The notes under the pieces are model-generated. The model worked only from the letters and a program-made list of their open reading frames with translations. It did no database searches and had not been told where the DNA came from. From an uncultured Rhodospirillales bacterium (GTDB lineage Bacteria > Pseudomonadota > Alphaproteobacteria > ATCC43930 > CGMCC-115725): 64,000 nt of DNA. The first letter of the stretch is position 1. Every line of letters begins with the position of its first letter. The position numbers were made by a program, and so were the translations under genes. The DNA lies in contig CAIJOA010000014.1 of the NCBI GenBank assembly GCA_903822185.1, positions 124,001 to 188,000 of the forward strand, written 5' to 3'. Of this stretch, positions 9,462 to 18,586 are shown piece by piece.

Positions 9462-10703
9462 CTATTTGGCGAAAGCCGGCTCTTTGATCCGAACGAAGTC
9501 GTGCACGCCTTCGCTCAGCGGTTTGCCTTTCGCCAGGGTGAAGCGGCCCGATCGTACGCGATAGCTTTTGGCGTCGAGCCCCGGCGGCGTGCCGCCGTCG
9601 GCGACGTCTTTGAGGATACGCAGCAGCATTCGGCGGATCTGGATGATCGAGGTGTCGCTGACGCCCAGATGCTCGATGGTGCGATCGGCGACCGGTCCCA
9701 TCGATTCCTGAATGCCGCAATCCTGCACCCCAAGGCCGAAGATGCCGGTATAGGAATGGCCGCTCTTCTGCAGGCTGCGATCGACCAGGTAGTCGTTGTC
9801 CTTGTTGAGGACGGCGCGGTCGCTGCCGGGCAGCAGTTCGGGATGGATGAAGCTGTAGTCTTGTGACTCGGCCAGCTCTTCCGCGTTCAGCGGCCGGTCG
9901 GGCCAATATTCGACGCTGTAATTCATCGTCTCGTTGTCATCCACCGGTACCCAGACGTGCGCGCCGATGGGCGATGTCGAGATCAGCTTGTGAAACGGCA
10001 TCAACATGACGTTGGCGGCGAGGGCGCTGTTGCCGTCGGGGAGATCGCGGCCGGTGATCGACACCATGCCGTAATCGGTCGGCACGACTTCATAGCGCGT
10101 CGGGATCGCGATCGGCCGGCCATCGGGACCATCGGCGGTGCCTTGATGCAGGAAGCTCAGATGGCTGACATCGAAGCCGCCTTCCAACGCCTGCAGCCAG
10201 TTGCAGTCCTGCAGATGGCGCGTGACGTAACGGTGCGAGTCCGGCACCAGCGTCCATTCGATCTCGGGAAATTCCGGCTTTAGGTCAGGCGGACCCATAT
10301 AGGTCCAGACCATGCCGCCGCGTTCGAGGCACGGGTAAGCTGTGATCTTTATCTTGCGCTTGAAGTCTTTGTCCCACGGCTCGCTGGGCAAATCGACGCA
10401 ATTGCCTTCGACGTCAAATTTCCAGCCGTGATAGACGCAGCGCAGGCCGCATTCCTCGTTGCGGCCGAAGAACAGCGACGCGGTGCGATGTGGGCAACGC
10501 TCGTCGAGAAGGCCGACACGGCCTTCGGTGTCGCGAAACGCGACCAGCTTTTCGCCCATCAATTTGACGCGCACGGGTGCGCCGTCGGGCTCGGGCAGTT
10601 GGTTGGAAAAGAGGGCGGGTATCCAATAGCGCCGCATCAGATCGCCCATCGGCGTACCGCGGCCGGTCCGCGTCAGCAGCTCGTTATCTTCGCGCGACAG
10701 CAT
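9462..10703 (-). CDS. Rieske non-heme iron oxygenase, oxygenase subunit (phthalate dioxygenase type)
   Basis: Terminal oxygenase of a ring-hydroxylating or demethylating system, 413 aa. The Rieske 2Fe-2S motif is intact (C70-P-H72, C89-x2-H92), and the mononuclear iron site shows D178-x2-H181-x4-H186 in the segment DVSHLSFLH. Family members hydroxylate or O/N-demethylate aromatic acids with O2 and electrons from a separate reductase; no reductase is encoded nearby. The ATG at 10703 (MLSREDNELLTRTG) is preferred over an upstream in-frame start because the family begins this way and GGAAGGA lies just before it. It leads a minus-strand group with the Mo-hydroxylase gene. Confidence 0.9.
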   Translation of the reverse strand: MLSREDNELLTRTGRGTPMGDLMRRYWIPALFSNQLPEPDGAPVRVKLMGEKLVAFRDTEGRVGLLDERCPHRTASLFFGRNEECGLRCVYHGWKFDVEGNCVDLPSEPWDKDFKRKIKITAYPCLERGGMVWTYMGPPDLKPEFPEIEWTLVPDSHRYVTRHLQDCNWLQALEGGFDVSHLSFLHQGTADGPDGRPIAIPTRYEVVPTDYGMVSITGRDLPDGNSALAANVMLMPFHKLISTSPIGAHVWVPVDDNETMNYSVEYWPDRPLNAEELAESQDYSFIHPELLPGSDRAVLNKDNDYLVDRSLQKSGHSYTGIFGLGVQDCGIQESMGPVADRTIEHLGVSDTSIIQIRRMLLRILKDVADGGTPPGLDAKSYRVRSGRFTLAKGKPLSEGVHDFVRIKEPAFAK

Positions 10704-10776
10704 TTCCCACCCGTTCCTTCCGTGGGGCATTCGAGGCCCCGCATGGGCCAAAAATGCTACCGCCGGGACGGGGGTG

Positions 10777-12063
10777 TCAACTGACTCGGGCGGTCGGCCC
10801 GATCGCCGCGAGACTGGGCCGGATGCGATAGAACAGCAGCGATGCGGCGATCAGCAGCATCGCGGCGCTGCCAGCCAGGGACCAGTGAACCCCGACGAAG
10901 CTGCCGCCAACGCCGATGGTAATGCCACTGAAGGCCCGGAAGCCCTGCGAGAACATATTGTAGAGCCCGATCACCCGCCCGCGAATCTCGGTCGGCGCGT
11001 TGAGCTGGACCAGCGTTGTGTTCATCGAGTCGTAGGACAGCCCCAGGAACCCGGCAACGACCATCAGCCCGACGGCCAAGGCGTAAGTGCTGGTCAGGGC
11101 AAAACAGATCAGCACGCCGCACCAGAGGATGACGAGGACGAAGGGCGTAATCGGGCGCGGCAGCATCAGGCCGGTGGCTTCGAGGACGAAGCCGGCGGTC
11201 AGCGCCCCGACGGCGTTTGCGCCCAGCAGCATTGAATAGAAGAAACCGGCATCGCCATGGCCCAAATCGAGGGCGAAATTCGGCATTTGCGCCTGATAGC
11301 CGCTGGCGACGAAGGCCGACGAGCAGGAAGCGAGCAGGATCATCGAGACGATGATGCGGTTGCCCTTGATGCTTTTCATCGTGCCGACGATTTCGGACAG
11401 GCCGCGGATCGGGCGCGGCGGACGCTGCACTTTCTGGAATTTCGGGCCGTAGGGCGCTTTCCACAGGAAGAAAGCCAGCGGCAGGAAGGACAGCACGTTG
11501 ATCAGGATGCCGTGCGCGGGTCCAAAGACGATCAGGATGATGCCGCCGATCGCCGGCCCGCCCAACTGGCCGAGAACGCGCGACGTGGAATTGAGCCGTA
11601 CCGCGCTGGGCAGCAGGTCCTTGCCGACCATGTCATAGAGCAGCACTTGGCCCGGCGTGCCCCAGAAGACCCCGGCCATGCCATGCAGCGTCAGGATCAC
11701 CAGCGCGTGCCACATCTGCAGCGAATCGGTCAGGAACAGCACGCCCCAGGCGACCGAGCACAGCGCGAACAGCACCATGCCGATTTGAACGAGGCGGCGC
11801 GGATCGTAGCGATCGGCCAAGGCGCCCGAGAGGACGCCGAAGAACAGAAACGGCAGCCAATGCGACAGGATGGCAAAGCCGCCCAGCGCCGGTGAATGGA
11901 ACTTCTGGAAGATGATCCAATAGCTGATCACATGCTCGATGCTGTCGCCCATCATGGCCAGCGCCGAGGTGATGAAATAGCGGCGATAACCCTGGTGATG
12001 CAGCGCGGCGAACGAGCGGCGTGGCGTCGGGGCGGGTGCCGCGGCGGCTGGTGTCTCGCTCAA
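10777..12063 (-). CDS. MFS transporter, first of three tandem paralogues
   Basis: Major facilitator protein, 428 aa, of the MFS_3 / enterobactin-exporter-like family (PF05977 type), with about 10-12 hydrophobic spans and the loop 2-3 signature GVLSGALADRYDPRRL. Expected to be a proton-driven inner-membrane exporter of a small organic compound. The start is TTG at 12063 (reading SETPAAAAPAPTPRRSFAALHHQGYR) with GGGGA about nine bases upstream; the gap to the next paralogue is only 16 bases. It is the most divergent of the three copies. Substrate cannot be inferred from sequence; the neighbouring catabolic genes suggest aromatic acids, which is weak evidence. Confidence 0.88.
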   Translation of the reverse strand: MSETPAAAAPAPTPRRSFAALHHQGYRRYFITSALAMMGDSIEHVISYWIIFQKFHSPALGGFAILSHWLPFLFFGVLSGALADRYDPRRLVQIGMVLFALCSVAWGVLFLTDSLQMWHALVILTLHGMAGVFWGTPGQVLLYDMVGKDLLPSAVRLNSTSRVLGQLGGPAIGGIILIVFGPAHGILINVLSFLPLAFFLWKAPYGPKFQKVQRPPRPIRGLSEIVGTMKSIKGNRIIVSMILLASCSSAFVASGYQAQMPNFALDLGHGDAGFFYSMLLGANAVGALTAGFVLEATGLMLPRPITPFVLVILWCGVLICFALTSTYALAVGLMVVAGFLGLSYDSMNTTLVQLNAPTEIRGRVIGLYNMFSQGFRAFSGITIGVGGSFVGVHWSLAGSAAMLLIAASLLFYRIRPSLAAIGPTARVS

Positions 12064-12079
12064 TTCGTCTCGTCCCCGA

Positions 12080-13354
12080 TTAGGTCAATCGCCCATGCGC
12101 GACGGCCGATTGTACCCGCGCCCGCAGCAACAGGGTAATGCATAACAACAGCCCACCGCTGAGGGCCAGTGACCAATGAATGCCGATCAATGCACCGCCG
12201 AGGCCGACGGTGATGCCGCTGAAGGCGCGCAGGCCCTGTGCCGCGACGTTGTAGAGGCCTAGGACACGGCCGCGGATCTGTGGCGGCGCATTCAACTGGA
12301 TCAGCGTCTGGTTCATCGAATTGAACGACAATTCGACGAAGCCGGCGCAGAACAGCATCAGCAGCGCCACGGGATAGATGTTGGTCATCGCGAAGACGGC
12401 GAGGACGCAGCACCAGATCATCACCAGAATGAACGACGTCGTCGGCTTAGGCTGCAGCCAGCCGCTGCTTTCCAGCACAAGCCCGCCGGTCAGCGCGCCC
12501 GCCGCGTCGGCGGCCAGCAGCATCGTATAGAGAATGCCCTCGCCACCATGACCCAGGTCGTTGGCGAAATTCGGCATCTGAGCCTGATAGGCGTTGCTGA
12601 TGATCGCCGCCGCCGCGCCGGTCAAAAGCAGCATCGAGACGATGACCGGATCGCTGCGGATGTCCTTTATGGTCGAGACGATATCGCCGAAGCCGCGCAC
12701 CGGGCGCGGCGGCAATTGCTCTTTGCGGTATTTCGGTCCGTAGGGCGCTTTCAACAGCCACAGCGTCAGCGGCAGGTAGAAGCACACATTCAACAGGATG
12801 CCGTAGGTCGGGCCGAAGGCGAGCAGGATCGCGCCGCCGACGGCGGGGCCGGCGAGAAGGCCCAACTGGCGCGAGGTCGAGTTGAGCCGGATCGCGCTGG
12901 GTAAGTTCTCACGCCCGACGATGTCGTGCAGGATGACCTGGCTGGCCGGGCCCCAGAAGACGCTGGCGAAGCCATGGACGGTCAGGATCGCCGCCGCGTG
13001 CCATTCCTGCAGCGAATCGGTCCAGAACAACACGCCCCAGGCGGTCGAGCAGAGCATGAACAGGACCATGCCGATTTGGATGAGGCGGCGCGGGTCGTAA
13101 CGATCGGCCAGCGCGCCGGACAGGACGCCGAAGAACAGCATCGGCAGCCAGTGCGACAGCACCGCATAACCGCCGAGGGCCGGCGAATGGAAATGCTGGA
13201 ACACCACCCAATAGGAAATCACATGCTCGACGCTGTCGGCCATCATGGCCAGGGCCGAGGTGATGAAGTAAGCGCGGAAACCCGCGTCATGCAGTGCCGC
13301 GAACCGGCGTGAAACCGGAACGGGTCCGGAGGATGGAGGTTGCTGTGTGCTCAA
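12080..13354 (-). CDS. MFS transporter, second tandem paralogue
   Basis: Major facilitator of the same MFS_3 family, 424 aa from the chosen start. It shares long identical runs with the third copy, such as FGVLSGALADRYDPRRL and LPPRPVRGF, and both end in GRLT. The open frame could begin at GTG 13360, but TTG 13354 is preferred: aligning upstream DNA with the third copy superimposes the shared cttcgaaag block and places TTG opposite that copy's GTG start, giving both proteins 424 residues. All three copies thus use non-ATG starts. Inner-membrane exporter is the likely role. Confidence 0.87.
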   Translation of the reverse strand: MSTQQPPSSGPVPVSRRFAALHDAGFRAYFITSALAMMADSVEHVISYWVVFQHFHSPALGGYAVLSHWLPMLFFGVLSGALADRYDPRRLIQIGMVLFMLCSTAWGVLFWTDSLQEWHAAAILTVHGFASVFWGPASQVILHDIVGRENLPSAIRLNSTSRQLGLLAGPAVGGAILLAFGPTYGILLNVCFYLPLTLWLLKAPYGPKYRKEQLPPRPVRGFGDIVSTIKDIRSDPVIVSMLLLTGAAAAIISNAYQAQMPNFANDLGHGGEGILYTMLLAADAAGALTGGLVLESSGWLQPKPTTSFILVMIWCCVLAVFAMTNIYPVALLMLFCAGFVELSFNSMNQTLIQLNAPPQIRGRVLGLYNVAAQGLRAFSGITVGLGGALIGIHWSLALSGGLLLCITLLLRARVQSAVAHGRLT

Positions 13355-13433
13355 AACCACTCTTTCGAAGGGACAGTCGTCAAAGAAATATGCCCGATTC
13401 TAGCATGATCGGACGCAGCATGTGTCGTTTCGG

Positions 13434-14708
13434 TCAGGTCAGTCGCCCATCGGTGATAGAGGAACGGACCCTGAAGCGCAGGAAAAAAGTGATCGACAGC
13501 AGCAGCCCCGCGCTGATCGCCAGCGACCAATGCACATTGAGCAGCGCGCCGCCGATTCCGACGAAGATGCCGCTGAAGGCGCGGAGACCCGCGGCCGCCA
13601 TGTTGTAAAGGCCAAGCACGCGGCCGCGTATCTCGGTCGGTGCGTTCAATTGTATCAGCGTCTGGATCATCGAATTAAACGACAGCTCGACGAACCCGGC
13701 GCAGAACAGCAGCACCAGCGCCAACGGATAGACATTGGTCATCGCAAAGGCGGCGAGGGCGCAGCACCACAGCATGACGAGGATGAAGGCGGTTGAAGGC
13801 TTCGGCGTCAGCCAGCCGCTGCTTTCGAGAACGATGCCGCCGGTCAATGCGCCGAACGCATCGGCGCCGAGCAGCATGGTGTAGAGGACGCCTTCCTCGC
13901 CATGACCGAGATCGGTCGCGAAGTTCGGCATCTGCGCCTGATAGGAATTGCTGACCAACATCGAGGTCGCGCCGGCCAACAGCAGCATCGAGGTGATGAC
14001 GATATTGCCGCGCACGCCCTTGATCGTCAGGACGATGTCGGCAAAGCCGCGCACCGGACGTGGGGGTAATTGCTCTTTGCGGTATTTCGGCCCGTAAGGC
14101 GCTTTCCACAACCACCAGACCAGCGGCGCGTAAAAGGCCACGTTGACCAGGATGCCATAGACCGGGCCAAGGGCGAGGAGGATCGCGCCACCGATGGCGG
14201 GGCCGGCGAGCAAGCCCAGTTGACGCGAGGTGGCATTGAGCCGCACGGCGCTGGGCAACTGCTCGCGCCCGACGATGTCGTAGAGCATGACCTGGCTCGC
14301 CGGCAGCCAGAAGACGGCGGCGAAACCGTGAATGGTGAGGATGGCCGCCGCGTGCCATTCCTGCAGCGTGTCGGTCCAGAACAGGATGCCCCAGGTCAAC
14401 GAGCAGAGCATGAAGAGGCCCATGCCGATCTGAATGAGGCGGCGCGGGTCGTAGCGGTCGGCCAGCGCACCCGAGAGAACGCCGAAGAACAGCATCGGCA
14501 ACCAGTGGGACAGCATGGCGTAACCGCCCAGCGCCGGCGAATGGAAGCGCTGGAACACGACCCAATAGCTGATCACATGTTCGATGCTGTCGGCCATCAT
14601 CGCCATGGCCGAGGTCAGGAAATACGCGCGGAAACCGGGATCTTGAAGGGCCGCGAATTTGCGCGGCGACTGGACGGCCCCATCGACTGGGGTTTTTGAA
14701 CTACTCAC
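13434..14708 (-). CDS. MFS transporter, third tandem paralogue (promoter-proximal)
   Basis: Major facilitator of the MFS_3 family, 424 aa, with GTG start at 14708 (VSSSKTPVDGAVQSPRKFAALQD). A shared cttcgaaag block precedes this start and that of the second copy. The topology and the loop motif GALADRYDPRRL match its neighbours, and residue conservation with the second copy is very high along the whole length, which points to a fairly recent tandem duplication. It is the first gene of the minus-strand trio; 155 bases without coding sequence lie upstream and should hold the promoter. Confidence 0.88.
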   Translation of the reverse strand: MSSSKTPVDGAVQSPRKFAALQDPGFRAYFLTSAMAMMADSIEHVISYWVVFQRFHSPALGGYAMLSHWLPMLFFGVLSGALADRYDPRRLIQIGMGLFMLCSLTWGILFWTDTLQEWHAAAILTIHGFAAVFWLPASQVMLYDIVGREQLPSAVRLNATSRQLGLLAGPAIGGAILLALGPVYGILVNVAFYAPLVWWLWKAPYGPKYRKEQLPPRPVRGFADIVLTIKGVRGNIVITSMLLLAGATSMLVSNSYQAQMPNFATDLGHGEEGVLYTMLLGADAFGALTGGIVLESSGWLTPKPSTAFILVMLWCCALAAFAMTNVYPLALVLLFCAGFVELSFNSMIQTLIQLNAPTEIRGRVLGLYNMAAAGLRAFSGIFVGIGGALLNVHWSLAISAGLLLSITFFLRFRVRSSITDGRLT

Positions 14709-14863
14709 TGATACGCTTTCGAAGGGAATAACCTAGCGGGTGAGTATGAAATTTAGCAGCATCCGGCCCGATGCTGCGGCGCAAACTCCCCAACGCGTCC
14801 ATGCGCTGAGGTCATAGCAAAGGGCCGGATTTCCCTGTTTGGTCGTTGGATTCAGCCAAAAGC

Positions 14864-15427
14864 TCAGTGCGGCCGCACGTCGTTGTTGGTGTGGTGGTCG
14901 CCTTTTAGCCAGCGGGCGAGCTCGCTATGGGCGTCGGACCGGCGCTGAGCGTTGATCGCCTCGACATGGGCGGCATCGACGGTGAACTCGACCCGCAAGC
15001 CGTCGGGGCTGGTGATGTAGAGCGACAGGCAATAGCCGTGATCGGTGACGCGATGGGTAATGCCGTGCGTCTTGCTCCGGGCCAGCAACTCGTCGAACGT
15101 CGTCCGCGTCGATTTCAGCGCGATATGCCAGGTGCCGCCGTTGGCCGGCAGGATCGCCTTCGATGTCTCATAGACCTCGTCGTCGGCGAACTGGAAGAAG
15201 GCGAGGGCGCTGCCGTCGGCAAGGCCATAGAAGGTGTGGCAATATTCGATCTCGCGGCCCAGATCGGCGAAATGCGCTTTCTCGCACCAGGTCGCAATCA
15301 GCGGCATTCCCAGAATGTCCTCGAAGAAATGCCGGTTCGCTTCCTGGTCCTTGATCGCATAGGCGTTGTGATGCAGCCGCAACGGCAACTGGGACAGCAA
15401 AGCGGGTTTGTTATCGGTGTCGGGCAT
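14864..15427 (-). CDS. VOC-family (glyoxalase/extradiol dioxygenase-like) protein
   Basis: Vicinal-oxygen-chelate protein, 187 aa, with two beta-alpha-beta-beta-beta modules. The usual metal ligands appear conserved: a His near 19-20 (RLHHNAY), a His in the WHIAL strand and a Glu in the C-terminal VEF strand. It resembles the catalytic part of catechol 2,3-dioxygenase-type enzymes and uncharacterised VOC proteins of catabolic clusters. ATG at 15427 has GGAGG upstream; an in-frame upstream extension lacks such a site. It is divergent from the glutathione transferase gene, with 77 bases between starts. Ring cleavage is possible, but a non-redox VOC role cannot be excluded. Confidence 0.8.
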   Translation of the reverse strand: MPDTDNKPALLSQLPLRLHHNAYAIKDQEANRHFFEDILGMPLIATWCEKAHFADLGREIEYCHTFYGLADGSALAFFQFADDEVYETSKAILPANGGTWHIALKSTRTTFDELLARSKTHGITHRVTDHGYCLSLYITSPDGLRVEFTVDAAHVEAINAQRRSDAHSELARWLKGDHHTNNDVRPH

Positions 15428-15504
15428 CGTCGCCTCCGTCGCAAGGCGCGTATGATATAACGGGGCCGGGCGACAAGAAACCATTCCCCGTTGGAGGAAC
15501 GATC

Positions 15505-16221
15505 ATGGCCTACGAACTCTATTACTGGCCTTCGACGCCCGGCCGCGGCGAATTCTTGCGTTTGGCGCTCGAAGCAGGCGGAGCCGATTATGTCGATGTC
15601 GCGCGGCGTAAAACCGGCATGGCGAAGATGATGAAGCTGATGAACGGGCCGCGCGTGACGCAACCGCCCTTCGCGCCGCCGTTTCTGAAATCGGGTAAGC
15701 TGCTGGTTAGCCAGACCGCGAACATCCTGATGTATCTTGGCGGCGAGTTGGGCCTCGCCCCGGCGACCGTGGCGGGCAAGCTGTGGGCAAACCAACTTCA
15801 ACTCACCATTGCCGACTTGGTGAAAGAGGCGCACGACACGCATCATCCTGTCGCCACGTCGCTCTATTACGAAGACCAGAAGAAAGAAGCGAAACGCTAC
15901 AGCGAGAATTTCCGCAAGGAACGCATCCCGAAATATCTCGGCTATTTCGAGAAGGTCATCGCGCGCAATCCCTCGGGTGATCGTTATGCGGTCGGCGCGC
16001 GGCTGTCCTATGTCGATACGTCGTTGTTCGAAGTGATCGAAGGGTTGAACTACGCGTTCCCCAAGGCTTTCGCCAAACAGGCGAAGAAATATCCGCTGCT
16101 GATGGCGCTGCATCGCCGAGTGCGGGAAAAGCCTCTGATGGCGGCATATCTCGCGTCGTCACGCCGCCTGCCCTACGACCAAGTTGGGATTTTCCGTCAC
16201 TATGCCGAACTGGACGGGTAA
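15505..16221 (+). CDS. Glutathione S-transferase family protein
   Basis: Cytosolic GST, 238 aa. The N-terminal thioredoxin-like domain begins AYELYYWPSTPGRGEFLRL, with Tyr at 6-7 as the candidate glutathione-activating residue, and has the GSH-binding SQTANIL segment (equivalent of SNAIL) near 70; an all-helical C-terminal domain follows. The pattern is closest to sigma/alpha/pi-like GSTs. The ATG has a strong GGAGGAAC site. It may detoxify electrophiles formed in the catabolic pathways around it; the second thiol-transfer enzyme follows after a palindromic repeat. Confidence 0.88.
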   Translation: MAYELYYWPSTPGRGEFLRLALEAGGADYVDVARRKTGMAKMMKLMNGPRVTQPPFAPPFLKSGKLLVSQTANILMYLGGELGLAPATVAGKLWANQLQLTIADLVKEAHDTHHPVATSLYYEDQKKEAKRYSENFRKERIPKYLGYFEKVIARNPSGDRYAVGARLSYVDTSLFEVIEGLNYAFPKAFAKQAKKYPLLMALHRRVREKPLMAAYLASSRRLPYDQVGIFRHYAELDG

Positions 16222-16231
16222 ATTCTTTCAT

Positions 16232-16311
16232 CGTCATTCCCGCGAAAGCGGGAATCCATGCATCAACGCGTATGATGCAGGCATGGACCCCCGCTTTCGC
16301 GGGGGTGACGA
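16232..16311. repeat. Intergenic palindromic repeat, family A, copy 1
   Basis: Eighty bases bounded by cgtcattcccgcgaaagcggg and an inverted counterpart ending cgcgggggtgacga; the two arms can form a long hairpin around a variable centre. Further copies are at 19669-19747 and 60457-60535. This resembles repetitive extragenic palindromes. It lies between the two glutathione-transferase genes and may act as a transcript end or processing site. Confidence 0.85.
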
Positions 16312-16333
16312 ATAAAAAAGATTGGAGAAAAGC

Positions 16334-17302
16334 ATGGGCGTTCTGGTCAATGGCGTGTGGCGCGACGAAGAACTGCCGCAGGAAGCGACGAAGACGGGCG
16401 AGTTCGCGCGCATCGACAGCGCCTATCGCGATCGTGTCACCGCCGACGGGTCATCGGGCTTCAAGGCCGAAGCCGGGCGTTATCATCTCTATGTCGCACA
16501 TGGCTGTCCCTGGGCGCACCGCACGCTGATCTTCCGCGCGTTGAAGAAGCTCGAAGGCGCGATTACCGTCGCCTATGCCATCCCTGGCCTCAAGGCCAAT
16601 GGCTGGACCTTCGAGAACCATCTGGCTTTTCCCGAATGTATTCCCGATACGGTGAACGGCTTTCATTATCTCTACGAAGCTTATGCCGCGACCAAGCCGG
16701 ATTACACCGGCAAGGTCACGGTGCCGGTCTTGTGGGACAAAAAGACCAAGCGGATCGTCAATAACGAATCTTCCGAGATCATCCGCATGCTCAACGCCGA
16801 GTTCGGTGGCATCGCCGGTGACGATACGGATTATTATCCGACCGCCTTGCGGCCCGAGATCGATCAACTCAACGATCGTATTTATCGAACCGTCAATAAT
16901 GGCGTCTATCGCTGCGGCTTCGCGCGCTCGCAGGAAGCTTATGAACAAGCCTATGACGCGTTGTTCGAAACCCTCGATGATCTCGAGGCGCGGCTGGGGC
17001 GGCAGCGCTATCTTGTCGGCCGGCAATTGACCGAGGCGGATTGGCGATTGTTCCCCACCTTGGTGCGCTTCGATGTGGCCTACAACTCGATCTTCAAATG
17101 CAACAAGAAGCGGATCACCGATTATCCGAATCTGCTGAACTATATGCGTGAACTTTACGCCGTGCCCGGCATCGCCGAGACGGTGAAGGCGCGGCATTAC
17201 GTCATCAATTATTGGTCGATCCCGCGCGTCAATACGACCGGCGTCATCCCGAAAGGCACGCCGGTCGATTACACGCAGCCGCATGATCGCGCGCGGTTTT
17301 AG
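16334..17302 (+). CDS. Xi-class glutathione transferase (glutathionyl-hydroquinone reductase)
   Basis: Reduces glutathionyl-(hydro)quinones to hydroquinones using glutathione (YqjG/EcM4 family), 322 aa. The family hallmark HGCPWAHR, with catalytic Cys58, is intact, and conserved phrases TVPVLWDKKT and NNESSEIIRMLN mark the thioredoxin domain before the helical domain. The ATG at 16334 sits seven bases after GGAG; an in-frame TTG four codons earlier lacks a site. In this window a role in recycling quinone adducts from aromatic oxidation is sensible. A strong family call. Confidence 0.92.
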   Translation: MGVLVNGVWRDEELPQEATKTGEFARIDSAYRDRVTADGSSGFKAEAGRYHLYVAHGCPWAHRTLIFRALKKLEGAITVAYAIPGLKANGWTFENHLAFPECIPDTVNGFHYLYEAYAATKPDYTGKVTVPVLWDKKTKRIVNNESSEIIRMLNAEFGGIAGDDTDYYPTALRPEIDQLNDRIYRTVNNGVYRCGFARSQEAYEQAYDALFETLDDLEARLGRQRYLVGRQLTEADWRLFPTLVRFDVAYNSIFKCNKKRITDYPNLLNYMRELYAVPGIAETVKARHYVINYWSIPRVNTTGVIPKGTPVDYTQPHDRARF

Positions 17303-17320
17303 CCTCGCCCTTTTTCTTCG

Positions 17321-17432
17321 CCTCGCCCCCTTGGGGGAGAGGCCGACGCGCAGCGGCGGGTGAGGGGGCATGCCGCAGATTCGGTATGTGTTGTTTCCCC
17401 CTCACCCCGCCCTCTCCCCCAAGGGGGCGAGG
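17321..17432. repeat. Intergenic palindromic repeat, family D, copy 1
   Basis: Inverted arms cctcgcccccttggggga and its counterpart ending ccccaagggggcgagg flank a pyrimidine/purine-skewed centre. Similar C/T-rich and G/A-rich palindromes occur at 22328-22470, 27170-27303, 30946-31015 and 39948-40068. It fills the 260-base gap before the DUF3750 gene; no coding sequence is seen there. Confidence 0.7.
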
Positions 17433-17562
17433 GAGAAGAGTAGAGGGCGCGTTACTTTTTTGATCGAGACAAAGTGAGCTTCCGCGTCTTGCGTCGTGCG
17501 TTATCCTTCCCATCTAGGAGCGGTCCCTTCCTCTCCGCATCCCGCCGGAGAGATTTTCCCTC

Positions 17563-18339
17563 GTGAAGAAAAACGTGCGCCTCATCAGCTTATTTCTGCT
17601 TTTGTTTGTCCTCCCCTTCTTGGTCAGTGCCTGCGGCATGGGGGGTCGCGATAGCAGCCGTCCGTGGAATGAGCAGCGCCGAGATACCTCGGGCCTTGCG
17701 CCCGATCCGGTGAAGACGCGCGAAGCGGTGATTCAGGTCTATGCCGCGCGTGCGGTTTCCTGGCGCGGCATCTTCGCGGTTCATACCTGGATCGCGGTGA
17801 AGCCGAAGAATGCCGATCGTTTCGCACGCTACGAGGTCGTCGGCTTCGGCGTTTCTGAAACCGTCTCCTCGATCCGGCAGGACCGAACCGGTCCCGACAA
17901 TTACTGGTTCGGCGCAAAGCCGGACTTGATCCTCGATCTGCGCGGCGACAGCGTCGAGGCGCTGATCCCCAAGGTTGAGGCGGCGGTGGCGAGCTATCCC
18001 TATCCGCACGAATACACGGCCTGGCCCGGTCCCAACAGCAACACCTTCATCGCCCATATCGCGCGCCAGGTGCCCGAACTAGGCCTCGCGATGCCGTCGA
18101 ACGCGATCGGCAAAGACTACCTGCCGGGCGGCGCGGTCTTCGCGAAGGCGCCCAGCGATAGCGGCTATCAGGTTTCGTTGTTCGGCGTGCTGGGCTTGAT
18201 GTTGGCGCGCGATGAAGGGATCGAGATGAATCTCCTCGGCTTCGATCTCGGCGTTGGCTTGAAGCCGCTGGAACTGAAACTGCCCGGTGTGGGCGGCGTG
18301 GGTTTGCCGCGCGCAGAGGTTGCGCCGGCGGCAGGCTGA
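17563..18339 (+). CDS. DUF3750 domain lipoprotein
   Basis: Conserved protein of unknown function, 258 aa. The N terminus is a hydrophobic signal with a lipobox-like LVSAC (Cys24), so it is probably a membrane-anchored lipoprotein facing the periplasm. The remainder matches DUF3750: VQVYAARAVSWRGIFAVHTWIAVK near 50-75, then a Tyr/Pro/Trp-rich core (PYPHEYTAWPGPNSNTFIAH) that in this family suggests a papain-like fold, with H66 and the N-T-F-I-A-H segment as possible functional residues (inference). The start is GTG at 17563, with GGAGAG about 13 bases upstream, a slightly long spacing. Flanked by repeats on both sides, so probably its own transcript. Confidence 0.82.
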   Translation: MKKNVRLISLFLLLFVLPFLVSACGMGGRDSSRPWNEQRRDTSGLAPDPVKTREAVIQVYAARAVSWRGIFAVHTWIAVKPKNADRFARYEVVGFGVSETVSSIRQDRTGPDNYWFGAKPDLILDLRGDSVEALIPKVEAAVASYPYPHEYTAWPGPNSNTFIAHIARQVPELGLAMPSNAIGKDYLPGGAVFAKAPSDSGYQVSLFGVLGLMLARDEGIEMNLLGFDLGVGLKPLELKLPGVGGVGLPRAEVAPAAG

Positions 18340-18370
18340 CCCTATCGCTTAAGGCGCGCGTGACATCGTG

Positions 18371-18468
18371 CGTCTCTCGACTTCGCTCGGGATGAGGGCT
18401 GAGAGGTGCGTGGCGTCATTCAATGCAGCGCAAAATCTCACCTCATCCCGAGCGAAGTCGAGGGACGC
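18371..18468. repeat. Intergenic palindromic repeat, family C, copy 2
   Basis: Second copy of the family seen at 6971-7067, with ends cgtctctcgacttcgctc and gagcgaagtcgagggacg. The arms are nearly perfect inverted repeats around a roughly 60-base centre that is not conserved with copy 1. It lies between the DUF3750 and LLM genes. Confidence 0.78.
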
Positions 18469-18586
18469 ATGGGCGCATTGCAGTCCTGTGTGATGGCCCG
18501 AATTACCGTTAGAACGTCGCTCGCCGCTGCGCTATTTTGATCCGAAAGCGGCGCCCCGAAGTTTGGCGCTGGGAGGATCAAGGCTC

